Assembly (NCBI GenBank): GCA_013397845.1
Contig: VZTG01009368.1
Coordinates: forward strand, 187,285-251,284
Reading direction: 5' to 3'
Length of the DNA stretch: 64,000 nucleotides
Source: Melanocharis versteri
Lineage: Eukaryota > Chordata > Aves > Passeriformes > Melanocharitidae
Positions 50,401 to 63,552 of this stretch are shown here, in pieces. Positions within the stretch are counted from its first letter, which is position 1. Each line of letters begins with the position of its first letter. The notes under the pieces are model-generated. The model worked only from the letters and a program-made list of their open reading frames with translations. It was not told where the DNA came from and made no database searches. The position numbers and the translations under genes were made by a program.

Positions 50401-53400
50401 CTTAACATACACTCCCTCATCCAAACAGTTCTGTCTAGCTTCTTTTAAAGGGCATAGAGCATTTTCTCAATGAAGATAAGATGTGGAGATGGGATTGTTT
50501 ATTTTTTAAAATTTTGTCAAGATTATGGAAGAGCTAAAAAGACATTCCATAATGTTTTCTGAATGTATGTTCTCCTCAAACACATCTATTACATCTCGCT
50601 CTCTCTGTAACCCACCAGGTACTGGCAGCTATATTCTATGTACTCCATTCTTATAGTACACTGGCCGCTTGATAGAAAAAATTCCCCTGGCGCAAAGTCT
50701 TACTGCAGCAGCCAGACATATTAGTGAGTACTAATCTGCATGTAACATTACTTAGATTCAAATAAAATTTGACTAAACAAGCTCAAGTTCAAAATTCTCT
50801 TCCTCCAAGTCATTAGTGGCCCAATTCCAAATATGTTGGTGGAAAAACTCTCAAGAGCTTTAGTAGTCTTTGGACTAAGCTGTCAAATAAGCACATTATA
50901 AATCCTATTCTTTTTACAGTCTCTTTCCTTTTGACCCAACAGTAGAAAATCAGGCTATTCAAAATGCTTACCACACACAGCACTTATTCCGCAGTGGGAA
51001 TGAATCTCCATTTCAGATATAAAACTCATGGGTAAAAGGAAGGGATACAGTTCACTTGCTTTTATGTATTCATTGGAGAGATAAGGGAGGTTTTGATTAT
51101 GTCTTTCATTCAACAGAGAAGATGCAATCTAAGGTGGATTTCCTTAGACAAAGCATTTAGGAAAGTCAAAAATCTGTGAAATATGATCCAGGCCGCTTAA
51201 TGTAGGTATCCAGCTACATTATTGGCAGTGTATGAGTTGTACAGGAAAGACTAAAGTGGCCGTAGCTGCATGAGACTCAGGCTATCAAGTGGTACAGATA
51301 TATTCTAATAATAACTATGGTCTAACTCATAAAGTGGTTAATTCTTTTAGTAATAGAAGGTGGTAATGCAACCTATTACTTTCTCAATGGCTTTGCACAT
51401 AGAAGACTTACATCAGAAGTGTAGACCTTAGTTGCAGGTGCAGACCTGTGGGTAGTGAGGTAAAACCAATGCCCCCTACATCCCAGTATCTGTGGCATTC
51501 TGCTAGGAGCAACCACTGTGCTGTTTTGGATCCTTAACTGTTTTGGCCACCATCTTTTGAAGCTGATCACTGCATTTGGTGTAAAAGAATTATAGAGCCT
51601 TATTTACTCGACATTTACAGCTTTTATTGGAAAGTCCATTCATCTAAAGACTCATAAGACAAAATCTGAAAAATTCACTAGGACTAGGACTATGGCAAAC
51701 TTTCTTTCCTACCTTGTCCAAGAACCCTAAAGAAAAGGCAGGGGTTAGGTCTCCTGTTTCCCACATTACTGCACCATGATTCTTCTCTACCTGGTGACAC
51801 AGTGACTGAACTTGAACAGCAGCACTAGCCCACCAGGCACTCCACACATCTGCACCATGATCACCTGCACAATTTCCTGGTAGTGTGGGCATATACCTAC
51901 TAAGCTTGAGCTATGTCCAGAACCCAGGACAAATGGACAAATGTTTATTAATGCCATTATACAAAGGGTGAAACACCCCACCGCTGTGAGCTGAGGTGCT
52001 TACACAGTAAAGCATCAAGGGATATATATGAAAAGTAATCTGTCTGCATCTGGCCTGTTAAAGGGAGATTCAGTTCTGCCCTGGCTGGAGAGCCTGCCCA
52101 CCTTTAAAGCAATCTACACAATCTCGTCCACTAAACCTGCTCCCCTCCATCTCCATTTTGCAGAAGACTAAAAAAAAACATCACACTGATCCTCTGCATC
52201 ATCCACATACGAAACGCTTATGTGAGTATGTTGTGCTCTTGTCATTTCTCTCAAAGACATCTGTTCTTATATTCAAATATTTCTTGAACCATGTAAAGAC
52301 ACAAAATTTTAAGTTACACTACAAATCAAATTAATGTGGGGCAAAACATCACATTGTCACACATTTTCTAAATTAATAGTATAGTACATGTGGTGTTGTT
52401 CAAAAATCAGGCCTTTTTATCTGGAAATTTTTTTAAGATAATTTTTTTTTAAATCACAGTTTTCAGTAATTATTTTATTATTCTGCAAGTCTTGCTTTAC
52501 TTACTCTAAAATATTAAGCACGTCTTCTGAAACATGTACAATGCCCTGGCTGCAAATAATTGATTGCAGTTTCTGCTACCAGAATTATGCTAAAATTTGC
52601 AACAGAAATTCAAATATGTCAATTAAAATCTTCCTCAAATTGTAATTTTTCAATTGGTAGGTCTCTGATAGAATCTCCTTACTTATTTTTGTAACTGTGT
52701 TTGGTGGTTCATAAGTCACTGGACTAATTGCAACTCTTAATCATGAGAAGGTCACAAGGTTCAGTTTAATTAGGTAGTGTCATTGGATATATTAATCTAC
52801 TGCAGTAAATTACAGCCAGGCTGCACTACTCTCCATACAAACACATTTTACTATTCACTAAGAAAATTTGGCGGGTCTGAAAAATGCTTTCTAAGGTTGA
52901 TGTCTGTTGTGTAAAAATTCATGTCACCATTTTTCTTTATCTATTTGGTCTTCCCTGATAGAGAATATATTGTTTTATAAAAGTCCTGATTATGATACTT
53001 CATTCGAACAAAACACAGCAGTGGCCACTATATGCAGCTTGAACTAAGCAAGGCAGTAAAAGCTGGAGCTTTGATGAGCTTCGATGAGATAGATAATAAA
53101 AGACTTCAGGTCATACTTCAGCTCATTCAATGACCACCTGGTTTAGTCATAGCACTGACAAAAAAAAAATATTTTTACAGAGGATAAGTACTAGAGCTTT
53201 CTAAACACCATCTTGCTCTGAGACATTGATGAAGTCTGGACGCTAGATTAAATTAGCTAATACTTACACTGAAATATATATGTAAGGGTCATGTTCAAAG
53301 AATGAAATTCAGAATACTACTAAAATGTAGACTACTGAAGATAAAACCAGTCTTGAAAACTCTCCTTCGTTGATGCTTTTGAAATTGGTCATTTGAACTT

Positions 53401-56400
53401 CTAAAACCTCTCGCTTTGTGACTTTGAATATACTTAGAAACTAGAGTTTAGACCTGTCAAAGAACTCATGGATAAGCTCAACCATGGCTCAAGTTCCAAA
53501 AAGCTAGATAATCCTCTGACTAAGTTTCTGAAGACACCCTATCTTGAAATTATTTATTGAAGATGGATGTTTATTGCACTGACAGACTCAAGATCCCCCA
53601 AACATGTGTGAATAACATTTTTATTTTCTTTTAAATCAGAAGCAGAACTAAAACTACGTACTTTGGAAATCATATAATGCAGAAGCCATTTCTGCAGGGA
53701 CTAGAGTTCATTTCTGCTGTGTCTGTGAGAGCATTCAAACCATTTTGCTACTGACTGCTTTGGCATAAGAGGGATAGGAGAGAGAAACAGAGGAAAGTTT
53801 CACCATTAACTGTATTGTGGGGTGAGAAGATGAACTCCCCTGGACTTGAAGGAGAGCACAAGAGCAAGTTTAACTGTACATTGCCTCTTTGAAGGGATAC
53901 TTATATTAGAGACTGTCTTTTTCAATAGCAAAAAAACCATAAAAAATCTCTAGGACACATACTACATTCTCCTGAGGGCAGGATGTCTTTGGGCTGATGG
54001 ATTAATTAGGTCAGTAGTTCTACTTTTCCTCTGGACAAAGTTACATCGGTCAAAGGACAATCCCTCCAATATGAAGCAAACCTCACTGTTGGTGTCCTGC
54101 TCAGTCACACATCAGTTCCTGGAGGAACTTGTGTCAACCTCTCAAGGAAAATGGCCAGGGGTTGTTTGTAACCTAGCAGTCCTTAGTTTATTATATTCTT
54201 TCTTGACAGTAAGAGGTCAGCTATTTATTAGACTTCATGCTTCACAATAAAAAAAGAAGTACTTTACTTTGTCCTAATAAAAACAATAAGAAAAATTATT
54301 CACTTTGGAAATAAAAAATGTCTTTGTGTTAAAGCAGAACAGCTACACCTCACTTAATTTCAGCACTGGAGCATTTAATTTTAGAATAAAGCACTCTAGT
54401 TTAGTTATAATTATTTTGCAAGTAAAATGTGTATAATTGGTAAAATCATGGATTGTTTTAGAGGTGAAGTACAGTCCTCCTAAGTTTGTTGCAAGTAGTG
54501 AATTTTCTCAGTGGGCTCTTTCTCCTTGTTCTCTGTAGTGGTCCTGCTCTACTCTGTGCCAGCAAGGGGACAGCACGTCTTGGGCAATTCACTGAATAGC
54601 AAGTGACAGAAGTTTGCAAAACATGGCCAACAAGGTTCAGTGAAAGAACTACATTCGTCTGACCAGCAAAAGAGAGTATTCTTGACACAGGTCTTCAGAC
54701 ACATGAAAGGATTCTCAATAGATCTGGTCTCACCAGGAGGCAGGTGCTACTGTGTAAATTAAAAAGAGGTAGAGGTTACAGAAGAAAATTTGTTTGTTTT
54801 CAGTAAGTTTTTAAATCTATGTACAAGCGTTCTATGTGCCTTTAAGACTTACCAGATGTGTATCCTTCAGTATTTGCTGTATTTTTCTAAAGCAGTTGCA
54901 CAGTTGAATGACCATTTTTTTTCTTCATATTTGCTCCTCCTTTTTTATTCTATTCCACTGTAATGTAACACAGTATAAATTACAAGATTATATTCCATTT
55001 TGCTGAAGAACTAAAATTAATCATTAGTAATACCAGCATTTTACCTAATACCTAAAACTTGAATTACTGCAATTTTTACTTTATATTTTAACATTAGACA
55101 ATTTTAAAATGTTACACTTTATCTGAGGTGATATAGAGAATCATGAATGTTAAAATTTCTCTAAACTTTCTAAGAAGAGTTTGAAAAGCTGTGAGAACTA
55201 TTTATTCTGAATTTTTCAGTTACAGTGCAATTTCCCCAAAATACTTCTGATTCCCAAAGATTTATATTTTAAGTAGTCTAAAGGAAAAAAAATGCTCCTG
55301 AACTGAAATAAATTGCTTTTTCCTAAAAGTGCTATGAATTATCATTACAAGATTTATATATAATCTGACTTTCTTATCAAGGAAATTAATATCCATCAGC
55401 AAAGTTAAATGACTGCAGAGCTATCCAAGCATGTACTGCTTGTTGGAAATTGTTTCACTGTTCTTAAAATAATTTTTTACCCTGGGTTTGAAGAAATCCA
55501 CTGTATTCAAAAGAAAAACCTTCCAGTTTGCTGCAGACAAAAATCTAAAAACTTATTAACTGCTAAGACTTACAAATCACACATTTAGATGAAGTTTAAA
55601 ATGCAATTATGATTATGATTGCATTTTATCTTTGATGGCAGTTGCCAGCAACTACAAATACTGAACTTTTCTACTAAAGAAGTACTTTTCTTGTTCTCAT
55701 TATTCAGGAGATGCTTTCAATATTTTTCCTTAGGATTGAAGAGCCCATTGTTAAGTGCTTAATAATAACTGCTGGAGCCTAATGCTTTTGATTATTTTTT
55801 TCGAAATCCAACAAGTAAGGTCATATGAGTGTTTTCATGCTACCATCCATTATAGGCAAACATAATTCTCTTCCATTAGAGACTGATTTTATATAGGACT
55901 GTCTAGAAGGAAAAAACCTTTAGGAGAAGCAATATCCCCACATTTTCAGTACAGAAAAAATATGTCACAAAATGCCTAGCTAATTCAAACTCTAGACATA
56001 TCTGTGAATGTATAATTTTATGTATACAACTTTTACTTTTCCAACTGCAGTACAAGGTAGTAAAGCACACTTTCTTGAGGACTCAAACCTTCTGAGTGAC
56101 ACTTATATTCTCAGTGCGTTTTGAGTTAGCCTTTTATCCTTGTTCTACTGGCATATCTGGGCAATTCCACTTCTATTCCTTTGCTCGAGCAGAGCTGACT
56201 GTCACAAACCAAATCTGAAGAGTGGTAATAGGTCTCAGTCATGCAGGAACCTCTATCAACAAAAATAGAAATGTGTAGACCCCTCTCCAAGGTGGAAAAT
56301 TTCACACACTTTACACCACGCAACCTCAAAAAAATAACCAAGACAGAAAAATGTGGAGAAGAAGAAAGAGATTCATAAAATTATGTGCAGGACAATTAGA

Positions 56401-57595
56401 AGGATGCATTTGCAGAATAGGAACTGAAGCTTAATAACATAGCTCTAATGACACCAGGTGCATGCTCTAGGAGGACCTAGATGTAAACTGGAATTCATTG
56501 TTTCAGCCACACAAATGAAACTGAAAAAGATTGAATTGGCACAGCTCTCTAGAATCTCTGCTGGTTCAAACTGAAAGCTTTCCCTTTTTTAATTTGTAGC
56601 CTGCTCCTAGTTCTGCTCTGTCAGTGGTTGCTGTACCAGTCACAGGAAAAAGAACTTGCCTGCAGCATAGTCAGTGGGTTGTGATTCTCGGCGGTTCTCT
56701 TAAACACTACAGATCTGTTTTCCATGAACCCTTTTTTTTTTGCAGGTATGTTCTGATTGGCCTAACATGAAGCAATAGCTTGCTGCAAATTTAAACAAAA
56801 ATCAACATTAGAGGGGAAAAAAAGGATAAATAAATAAAGAACTTTTGAGAAGGAACTTTCATGAAGCTGCCAGATAAAAATATAATTAAAAAAACTTACA
56901 ACTCAAAAAAAACCCAAAAAGTGGCAGAGGCAAGATGTTTCTTGGGCAAAGCCCTAGAGTGCTTGGCTCTGAATTTAGATTATATATGGCTGCTGCTGTG
57001 CAGGAAAATATGCAAATGAATGCCGAGGGTATTTCTTTGACTTCATGTCTGCAAGGAAAATAGCCTCATCAAGTCTCAAATCATGACTTTCCATGCACAT
57101 TCTTGCAAGTTTTTTGGCTATAATACCATAAATCATATGAGAAAAGTCAACTTGAAGGAGAAAAACCAAACAAACTGGATAATAAATATCTGAATGACCT
57201 TTTATATTTCTCTCAATATATTAAGCATGGCATGAAAGCATTCCTCTTAATGTCTCTGAAACCTTTTCTGTGAGAAAAGATCACTAGAAACAGATTTTTT
57301 TTCTTTTTTTTACCTAACATGCCATTGCTCCTAGCCAATGGTAATATGGAAAATAGAGATTCAAGCAATAAACAATTGCCTTGCTGTGAGAACATTAGCT
57401 CAGGAAATGTACAAATGAGCCAATACATTTTGAAGTACAAATTAATTATAATAACAAAAAAAAAACCAAGTAAGAACACAGAGGAATTTATTAGTATTTG
57501 ATACTTTCAAAAAATATTTCTCATTGCATGTGAGTTGCAATGAGATAGTTGCACGCACTTCAGAACTGATGATAGCTCCTTTCAATCAGATATTT
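44498..57595. other. Long unique non-coding stretch
   Basis: Open frames of 95 (46252-46539), 144 (47733-48167) and 112 codons (49522-49860), all on the + strand, are of lengths expected by chance. The first follows a TTTCCAG acceptor-like site, and the third contains a CAG|GTAAAC donor-like site at 49815-49820. No repeat family, RNA gene or known exon was recognised over about 13 kb. Confidence 0.5.
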
Positions 57596-57683
57596 GAAAG
57601 ATACGAAGAGCCTGGGGAGGAAACCTGATAGCATATTACATTAGCTATCTGGAAGATATAAAGAGCTTGGGGGGTAAACCTGA
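57596..57683. repeat. Two-copy imperfect 33-base direct repeat
   Basis: Copies at 57596-57628 and 57651-57683 share 27 of 33 bases (GAAGAGCCTGGGGAGG-type core and AAACCTGA end), offset by 55 bases. It is a local duplication that has since diverged. Confidence 0.75.
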
Positions 57684-58048
57684 GGTTTATTATGTAATAC
57701 TGAGGTTGTATTGCTTTTTAACTCTCAGGCACATTGGAGCAGAAGAAACATCTAAAGAGATCACATAAGAATTCAGATTTTTAAAAGTGTGATCTGTCCT
57801 TTCTTTTGAGTTGGCAACTCATTTCTTTATTCCCTTTAAATCATATCTACCTGGAACACTGTTATCTGGGTAGGGCAAACTATTATGTTTTATTACCCTT
57901 TTTCCCCAAACTCAGGATTCAAACTCATTGCTACCCCTTGCTCTCTGACCAAGAGCAGAAAAGGCCTGGACCCTGCACACTGCCTTGGCTTGACAGAAGT
58001 AGCTGTGAAACATTTTATCTTTGTCTGTGACAGCGGTGGTTATAACGT
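57684..58048. other. Non-coding stretch, nothing recognised
   Basis: Only short open frames, and no repeat family recognised. Confidence 0.45.
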
Positions 58049-58109
58049 TTGCTTACAAAAATGCTGACCAGGCAATAAATTTGCTTACAAAAATGCTGTA
58101 CCAGGTAAT
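58049..58109. repeat. Two-copy tandem duplication, 32-base unit
   Basis: TTGCTTACAAAAATGCTG occurs at 58049 and again at 58081, each followed by an ACCAGG element. The second copy carries a single inserted T before ACCAGG and is shorter at its end. Confidence 0.85.
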
Positions 58110-58290
58110 TTGGCTCAGGCATTGATTCTTCCTGGGCTCCCAGGCAGAGAAGATGCTCTCCTGCTCTCTCCTCCCCAAGCAGAATGGCTTCTTTTTAAAA
58201 CTGACCAAGCTAAGAACAGTGTTTGGGTAGATCCCCTTTAGACTGCTTCACTCCCGCGGGGATTAAAAGGACGTGGAAAACTGTGTTTAG

Positions 58291-58309
58291 CAGCACCACC
58301 TGGTGGTAA
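58291..58309 (-). promoter_or_regulatory. CTCF-like motif / near-palindrome
   Basis: CAGCACCACCTGGTGGTAA resembles the reverse complement of the vertebrate CTCF core (the CCACCTGGTGG block matches; several flanking bases differ). It also holds a CACCTG E-box and is an odd-centred palindrome. It sits in a locally CpG-containing patch. Occupancy is not shown, and the motif score was not computed. Confidence 0.3.
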
Positions 58310-58315
58310 CGACTT

Positions 58316-58354
58316 CTTGTAGCTATTCGGTGTAGTCTTGTAGCTGTTTCGGTG
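58316..58354. repeat. Two-copy tandem duplication, about 21-base period
   Basis: CTTGTAGCTATTCGGTG (58316-58332) is followed after TAGT by CTTGTAGCTGTTTCGGTG (58337-58354). Seven bases separate it from the CTCF-like motif. Confidence 0.8.
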
Positions 58355-59034
58355 AAACATCTTGGCTGCGTGGCAGAGGGAAGAAAATTGTGTCAGGACA
58401 GCAGATGGAAATAATGTAGTGATGTATTACTACTCTTTGCAGTCCATTTTCCTGGGGAAATGGGAAAGCAGACTGTAGGCATTTAAAGAGTTGTACTGAA
58501 TGTCCCGTGAAAAAACAGGGCTTCCTTCTGCATAGAAATGTGGCCGCAGAGGGGACAGGGTGTCAAACACGTCATTCCGTAGAAAAAAAGCAGATATTTC
58601 AAACCTCTTCTCCAACCTGATAAAGAAATCCTGGTCAAGAAGGGTCCAATAGTTTCAGAGAAGTGAAATACGCTTCTTTCAGCACCTTAGGAGAAAAAAA
58701 GCAAGCTTATCAACTGTGAACTAAACATCATGTTTGCTATTGATTTCTAAAATGTCAGTGAGTGAGAATTAGAGGCTAGGACAAAAACCCTATATTATCC
58801 ACTTTTCTTTAAAGAAAGTTTTTTAAAAGAAACTATCATGAGGAAAGGAAAACTGTAACAGGAGGCACAAATTATTCTGGGGCTGTTAAATCACTATACT
58901 GATAGATAACCTTAGAGAAAGAAGAAACATCAAGCTGAACTGCAGCCATCGGAAGGATTCTCGGTGAAACTGGAGTTTATTCTCTCTCTCCTTTTCTTTT
59001 TTTTAGTTAACTGTCTTCTTAGTCATTTCTCAGG
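58355..59034. other. Non-coding stretch before the duplicated block
   Basis: A pyrimidine tract ending TTTTAG lies at about 58980-59004, acceptor-like, with no supported exon after it. Nothing else was recognised. Confidence 0.45.
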
Positions 59035-61293
59035 TTAATATATTCAGAAAAATTAATTATTCACAAAAAGTCACAACATCCCTCAAACCCTGTTGTATAA
59101 GAATAACATGCAACACATAAGGAAAGCTCTGTGTCAAACTTCAGAAAATGCAGAAGCCAGAAGTGCTAAAGAGAAGACTTTATCATCTACTTCTCCAAGG
59201 GAATGAAGATCCCAGTACCCATGGGAGGGAGGCAACACTCTCTAACCACGAAGCATCTCTCTAGTGCCATCCATTCCTCTTCCTCCACCCCACCTCTGCA
59301 ATAATTTCTGGCTTGATTGCCTTTCTTAGAAGGCAAACATGGTGATCACAAAATTACTCCTGTGATCATAGAGATGCTGGATAATTCTTCTGAGTTTAGT
59401 AGGTTTGGAAGAAATTAATCTGTGCTGCCCAAAGGTGCTTGTGATAAATGTGCTCTAACCAAGTGGGCGCTCTGAGGTAGGAACTCTATCTCCTCCTTGG
59501 AAGGAGAATAACGGAATTATTCTCCTGTAATAATTAAAATTTATTGCACCAAAAGGACAGCAAAAGAAAGAATGAGTACACAGAGTCCAGAGTACCAATC
59601 TCTGTTCCAATTAAACCTTCATTCACAACACTTACACCTCTTGTTCCAGTGTTCCAGGTAAGCATCCCTCAAGTCATCTGAAAGCCATTCTTTGTCTTTC
59701 ACTGCTTGTCCCAGCCAGATACAACCAGATACAACATTGTGTGCTGCTCAGATCAGTGAAGGGTTTGGTAACTTACACAATATCAACAACTGTGAGTCAA
59801 AACTGTTACAGATCAATAACATCCAGTAATTTTCTCTATTAAAGATTAAAAATATGAAGAAATGGAGTTATGGACGGGCACATAATGATTAAGACAAACA
59901 AACAAAACCTTTCACAGCCAAAAATAGCAGTATTTTGAGCTTTATCATGGTAAATTATGAACAGTGTTATTATTACCTTTACAGACTGGCAGATATTAAT
60001 TTTACCTTGGAGCAGTTTGGTTAAGATTTGTTTTTCCTTTTGACAGAAAAAACTCTTTTAGAATTACTCTAGTTATGCCATGTCTGGAGAAGAGTAAAGC
60101 AGTGATAGCTTTCAGTAAGACATTGAAATTTTATGGTAGTCTGGGCTCAATTCACCTCTCTGTGGGTACTATAATATTTTTCTGCCTTACTTGCTTTAAG
60201 GTACTTGGCATCACAAATTATCAAATAATGGAAAGGATTTCCATTCTGATACTATCGGCAAAGTCAAAATCTGTGAATCCATATCCAAACTTCATCCAAA
60301 GGGATGATTACCACATTTCCTAACTACCCCATTAGCTTTCTCATGGATTAGAAATCTAGTGCAGAAAGTGTGAGCAGTCTGCCATACTGAAAAATACTGT
60401 AAATATGTGATTTGCAATTAATACCCATTCGAGAAAGAATGTATATTACAGAAAAAATACCTGAACTGCTCTAAGAATCATTTTAGTGTTGGAGAACCTG
60501 CCTCTCAACCTGGTAAGTTGTTTCAAGGACTACTAACCACCAAGCTCTTAGCTAAAAATCGATGTCTTATTTCCACTGCAGTTTTTCTCTAACTCACTGC
60601 TCGGATTTTCACTTTAATTATATTGTCATGTCATGATTTAAGCCCAGCTGACAACACAGCCACTCACAGAACCCCATCTTCTCCCACCCCACTCCGCTGA
60701 AATGGGGAGGAGAATCAAAAGTAAAATTTGTACATTGAGATAAGAGCTGTTTAATAATTGGGGAGAAAAATTAAAATAAAAATAATAACAAAAATAATAA
60801 TAACAACAATAACAACAATAACAACAATAACAATAATAACAATAATAATAGTAATGAGAAAGAAAGTCACCTCCTGTCCCTAAATATGAACTGAAGTCCT
60901 TGTCTTTGGCTGACTGACTACATTTTCTCAGTTTATTTGGACTTTTCTTCACAGAGGACTCTAACTTTTTTCCCTCCAGTGCTCGTGGAGGAGAAAGTAC
61001 CATGATCATTTCCACTGGAGCAGTTACCGTTCTCACAGCCCATCACCTCACTCCTGCCAGAGGTCACTCTTCTGGCAGATCTGCAAGTATTATGTGTTTA
61101 ATTACTTCTGTCAGCTTGTTCTGTTGGAGTGACAGGTATTCATTTAAATTCTTCTATTGCCAAATTTTTCTAACCCAGACTTTTTGCAAGAAGCATGTAA
61201 AGGAGGAATGAAACCTGCAGTTATGTTGGCGCATCTGAGGAGACAGGAATCTCTAGAAGGAATAGCAGGGACAGTGAAGGTAGCTGGGCTGGT
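59035..61293 (+). repeat. Duplicated block, copy 1 (2,259 bases)
   Basis: It matches 61295-63552 in the same orientation from end to end, with 29 substitutions and one single-base deletion in copy 2 by hand alignment (about 1.3%). Copy 1 ends exactly at the N at 61294. Within it, CAG-containing unique sequence, a hairpin (GGAGAATAA..TTATTCTCC, 59503-59525), an 82-codon + frame (60075-60323) and an AAT/AAC microsatellite (60771-60850) recur unchanged or nearly so in copy 2. The most economical reading is two alleles, or two error-bearing contig ends, placed in series by the assembler. Confidence 0.93.
60771..60850. repeat. (AAT/AAC)n microsatellite, copy 1
   Basis: About 80 bases of mixed AAT and AAC triplets. 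The Tyr/Cys-rich minus-strand translation across it is an artefact. It is identical in length and pattern to the tract in copy 2. Confidence 0.9.
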
Positions 61294-61294
61294 N
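61294..61294. other. Single N: assembly junction
   Basis: One undetermined base separates the two copies of the 2.26-kb block, exactly at their boundary. It marks a join between contigs rather than a sequenced base. Confidence 0.9.
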
Positions 61295-63552
61295 TTAATA
61301 TATTCAGAAAAATTAATTATTCACAAAAAGACACAACATCCCTCAAACCCTGTTGTATAAGAATAACATGCAACACATAAGGAAAGCTCTGTGTCAAACT
61401 TCAGAAAATGCAGAAGCCAGAAGTGCTAAAGAGAAGGGTTTATCATCTACTTCTCCAAGGGAATGAAGATCCCAGTACCCATGGGAGGGAGGCAACACTC
61501 TCTAACCACGAAGCATCTCTCTAGTGCCATCCATTCCTCTTCCTCCACCCCACCTCTGCAATAATTTCTGGCTTGATTGCCTTTCTTAGAAGGCAAACAT
61601 GGTGATCACAAAATTACTCCTGTGATCATAGAGATGCTGGATAATTCTTCTGAGTTTAGTAGGTTTGGAAGAAATTAATCTGTGCTGCCCAAAGGTGCTT
61701 GTGATAAATGTGCTCTAACCAAGTGGGCGCTCTGAGGTAGGAACTCTATCTCCTCCTTGGAAGGAGAATAACGGAATTATTCTCCTGTAATAATTAAAAT
61801 TTATTGCACCAAAAGGACAGCAAAAGAAAGAATGAGTACACAGAGTCCAGAGTACCAATCTCTGTTCCAATTAAATCTTAATTCACAACACTCACACCTC
61901 TTGTTCCAGTGTTCCAGGTAAGCATCCCTCAAGTCATCTGAAAGCCATTCTTTGTCTTTCACTGCTTGTCCCAGCCAGATACAACCAGATACAACATTGT
62001 GTGCTGCTCAGATCAGTGAAGGGTTTGGTAACTTACACAATATCAACAACTGTGAGTCAAAACTGTTACAGATCAATAACATCCAGTAATTTTCTCTATT
62101 AAAGATTAAAAATATAAAGAAATGGAGTTATGGATGGGCACATAATGATTAAGACAAACAAACAAAACCTTTCACAGCCAAAAATAGCCGTATTTTGGGC
62201 TATATCATGGTAAATTATGAACAGTGTGATTATTACCTTTACAGATGGCAGATATTAATTTTACCTTGGAGCAGTTTGGTTAAGATTTGTTTTTCCTTTT
62301 GACAGAAAAAACTCTTTTAGAATTACTCTAGTTATGCCATGTCTGGAGAAGAGTAAAGCAGTGATAGCTTTCAGTAAGACATTGAAATTTTATGGTAGTC
62401 TGGGCTCAATTCACCTCTCTGTGGGTACTATAATATTTTTCTGCCTTACTTGCTTTAAGGTACTTGGCATCACAAATTATCAAATAATGGAAAGGATTTC
62501 CATTCTGATACTATCGGCAAAGTCAAAATCTGTGAATCCATATCCAAACTTCATCCAAAGGGATGATTACCACATTTCCTAACTACCCCATTAGCTTTTT
62601 CATGGATTAGAAATCTAGTGCAGAAAGTGTGAGCAGTCTGCCATACTGAAAAATACTGTAAATATGTGATTTGCAATTAACACCCATTCGAGCAAGAATA
62701 TATATTACAGAAAAAATACCTGAACTGCTCTAAGGATAATTTTAGTGTTGGAGAACCTGCCTCTCAACCTGGTAAGTTGTTTCAATGACTACTAACCACC
62801 AAGCTCTTAGCTAAAAATCGATGTCTTATTTCCACTGCAGTTTTTCTCTAACTCACTGCTCGGATTTTCACTTTAATTATATTGTCATGTCATGATTTAA
62901 GCCCAGCTGACAACACAGCCACTCACAGAACCCCATCTTCTCCCACCCCACTCCGCTGAAATGGGGAGGAGAATCAAAAGTAAAATTTGTACATTGAGAT
63001 AAGAGCTGTTTAATAATTGGGGAGAAAAATTAAAATAAAAATAATAACAAAAATAATAATAACAACAATAACAACAATAACAACAATAACAATAATAACA
63101 ATAATAATAGTAATGAGAAAGAAAGTCACCTCCTGTCCCTAAATACTCCCTAAAGTCCTTGTCTTTGGCTGACTGACTACATTTTCTCAGTTTATTTGGA
63201 CTTTTCTTCACAGAGGACTCTAACTTTTTTCCCTCCAGTGCTCGTGGAGGAGAAAGTACCATGATCATTTCCACTGGAGCAGTTACCGTTCTCACAGCCC
63301 ATCACCTCACTCCTGCCAGAGGTTACTCTTCTGGCAGATCTGCAAGTGTTACGTGTTTAATTACTTCTGTCAGCTTGTTCTGTTGGAGTGACAGGTATTC
63401 ATTTAAATTCTTCTATTGCCAAATTTTTCTAACCCAGACTTTTTGCAAGAAGCATGTAAAGGAGGAATGAAACCTGCAGTTATGTTGGCGCATCTGAGGA
63501 GACAGGAATCTCTAGAAGGAATAGCAGGGACAGTAAAGGTAACTGGGCTGGT
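61295..63552 (+). repeat. Duplicated block, copy 2 (2,258 bases)
   Basis: Direct repeat of 59035-61293. Differences are spread along the block, with one cluster of five within about ten bases (near 60887-60894 in copy 1, 63146-63153 in copy 2). Copy 2 runs on without a break into unique sequence at 63553, as copy 1 does at its left end. A single-copy arrangement would therefore be left flank, one block, right flank. Confidence 0.93.
63030..63109. repeat. (AAT/AAC)n microsatellite, copy 2
   Basis: Same triplet pattern and length as 60771-60850. Confidence 0.9.

Noticed and set aside
60638..61036. A 132-codon minus-strand frame with a Tyr/Cys-rich run, repeated at 62897-63295
   Set aside because: The run is the translation of the AAT/AAC microsatellite; the recurrence is the duplicated block.
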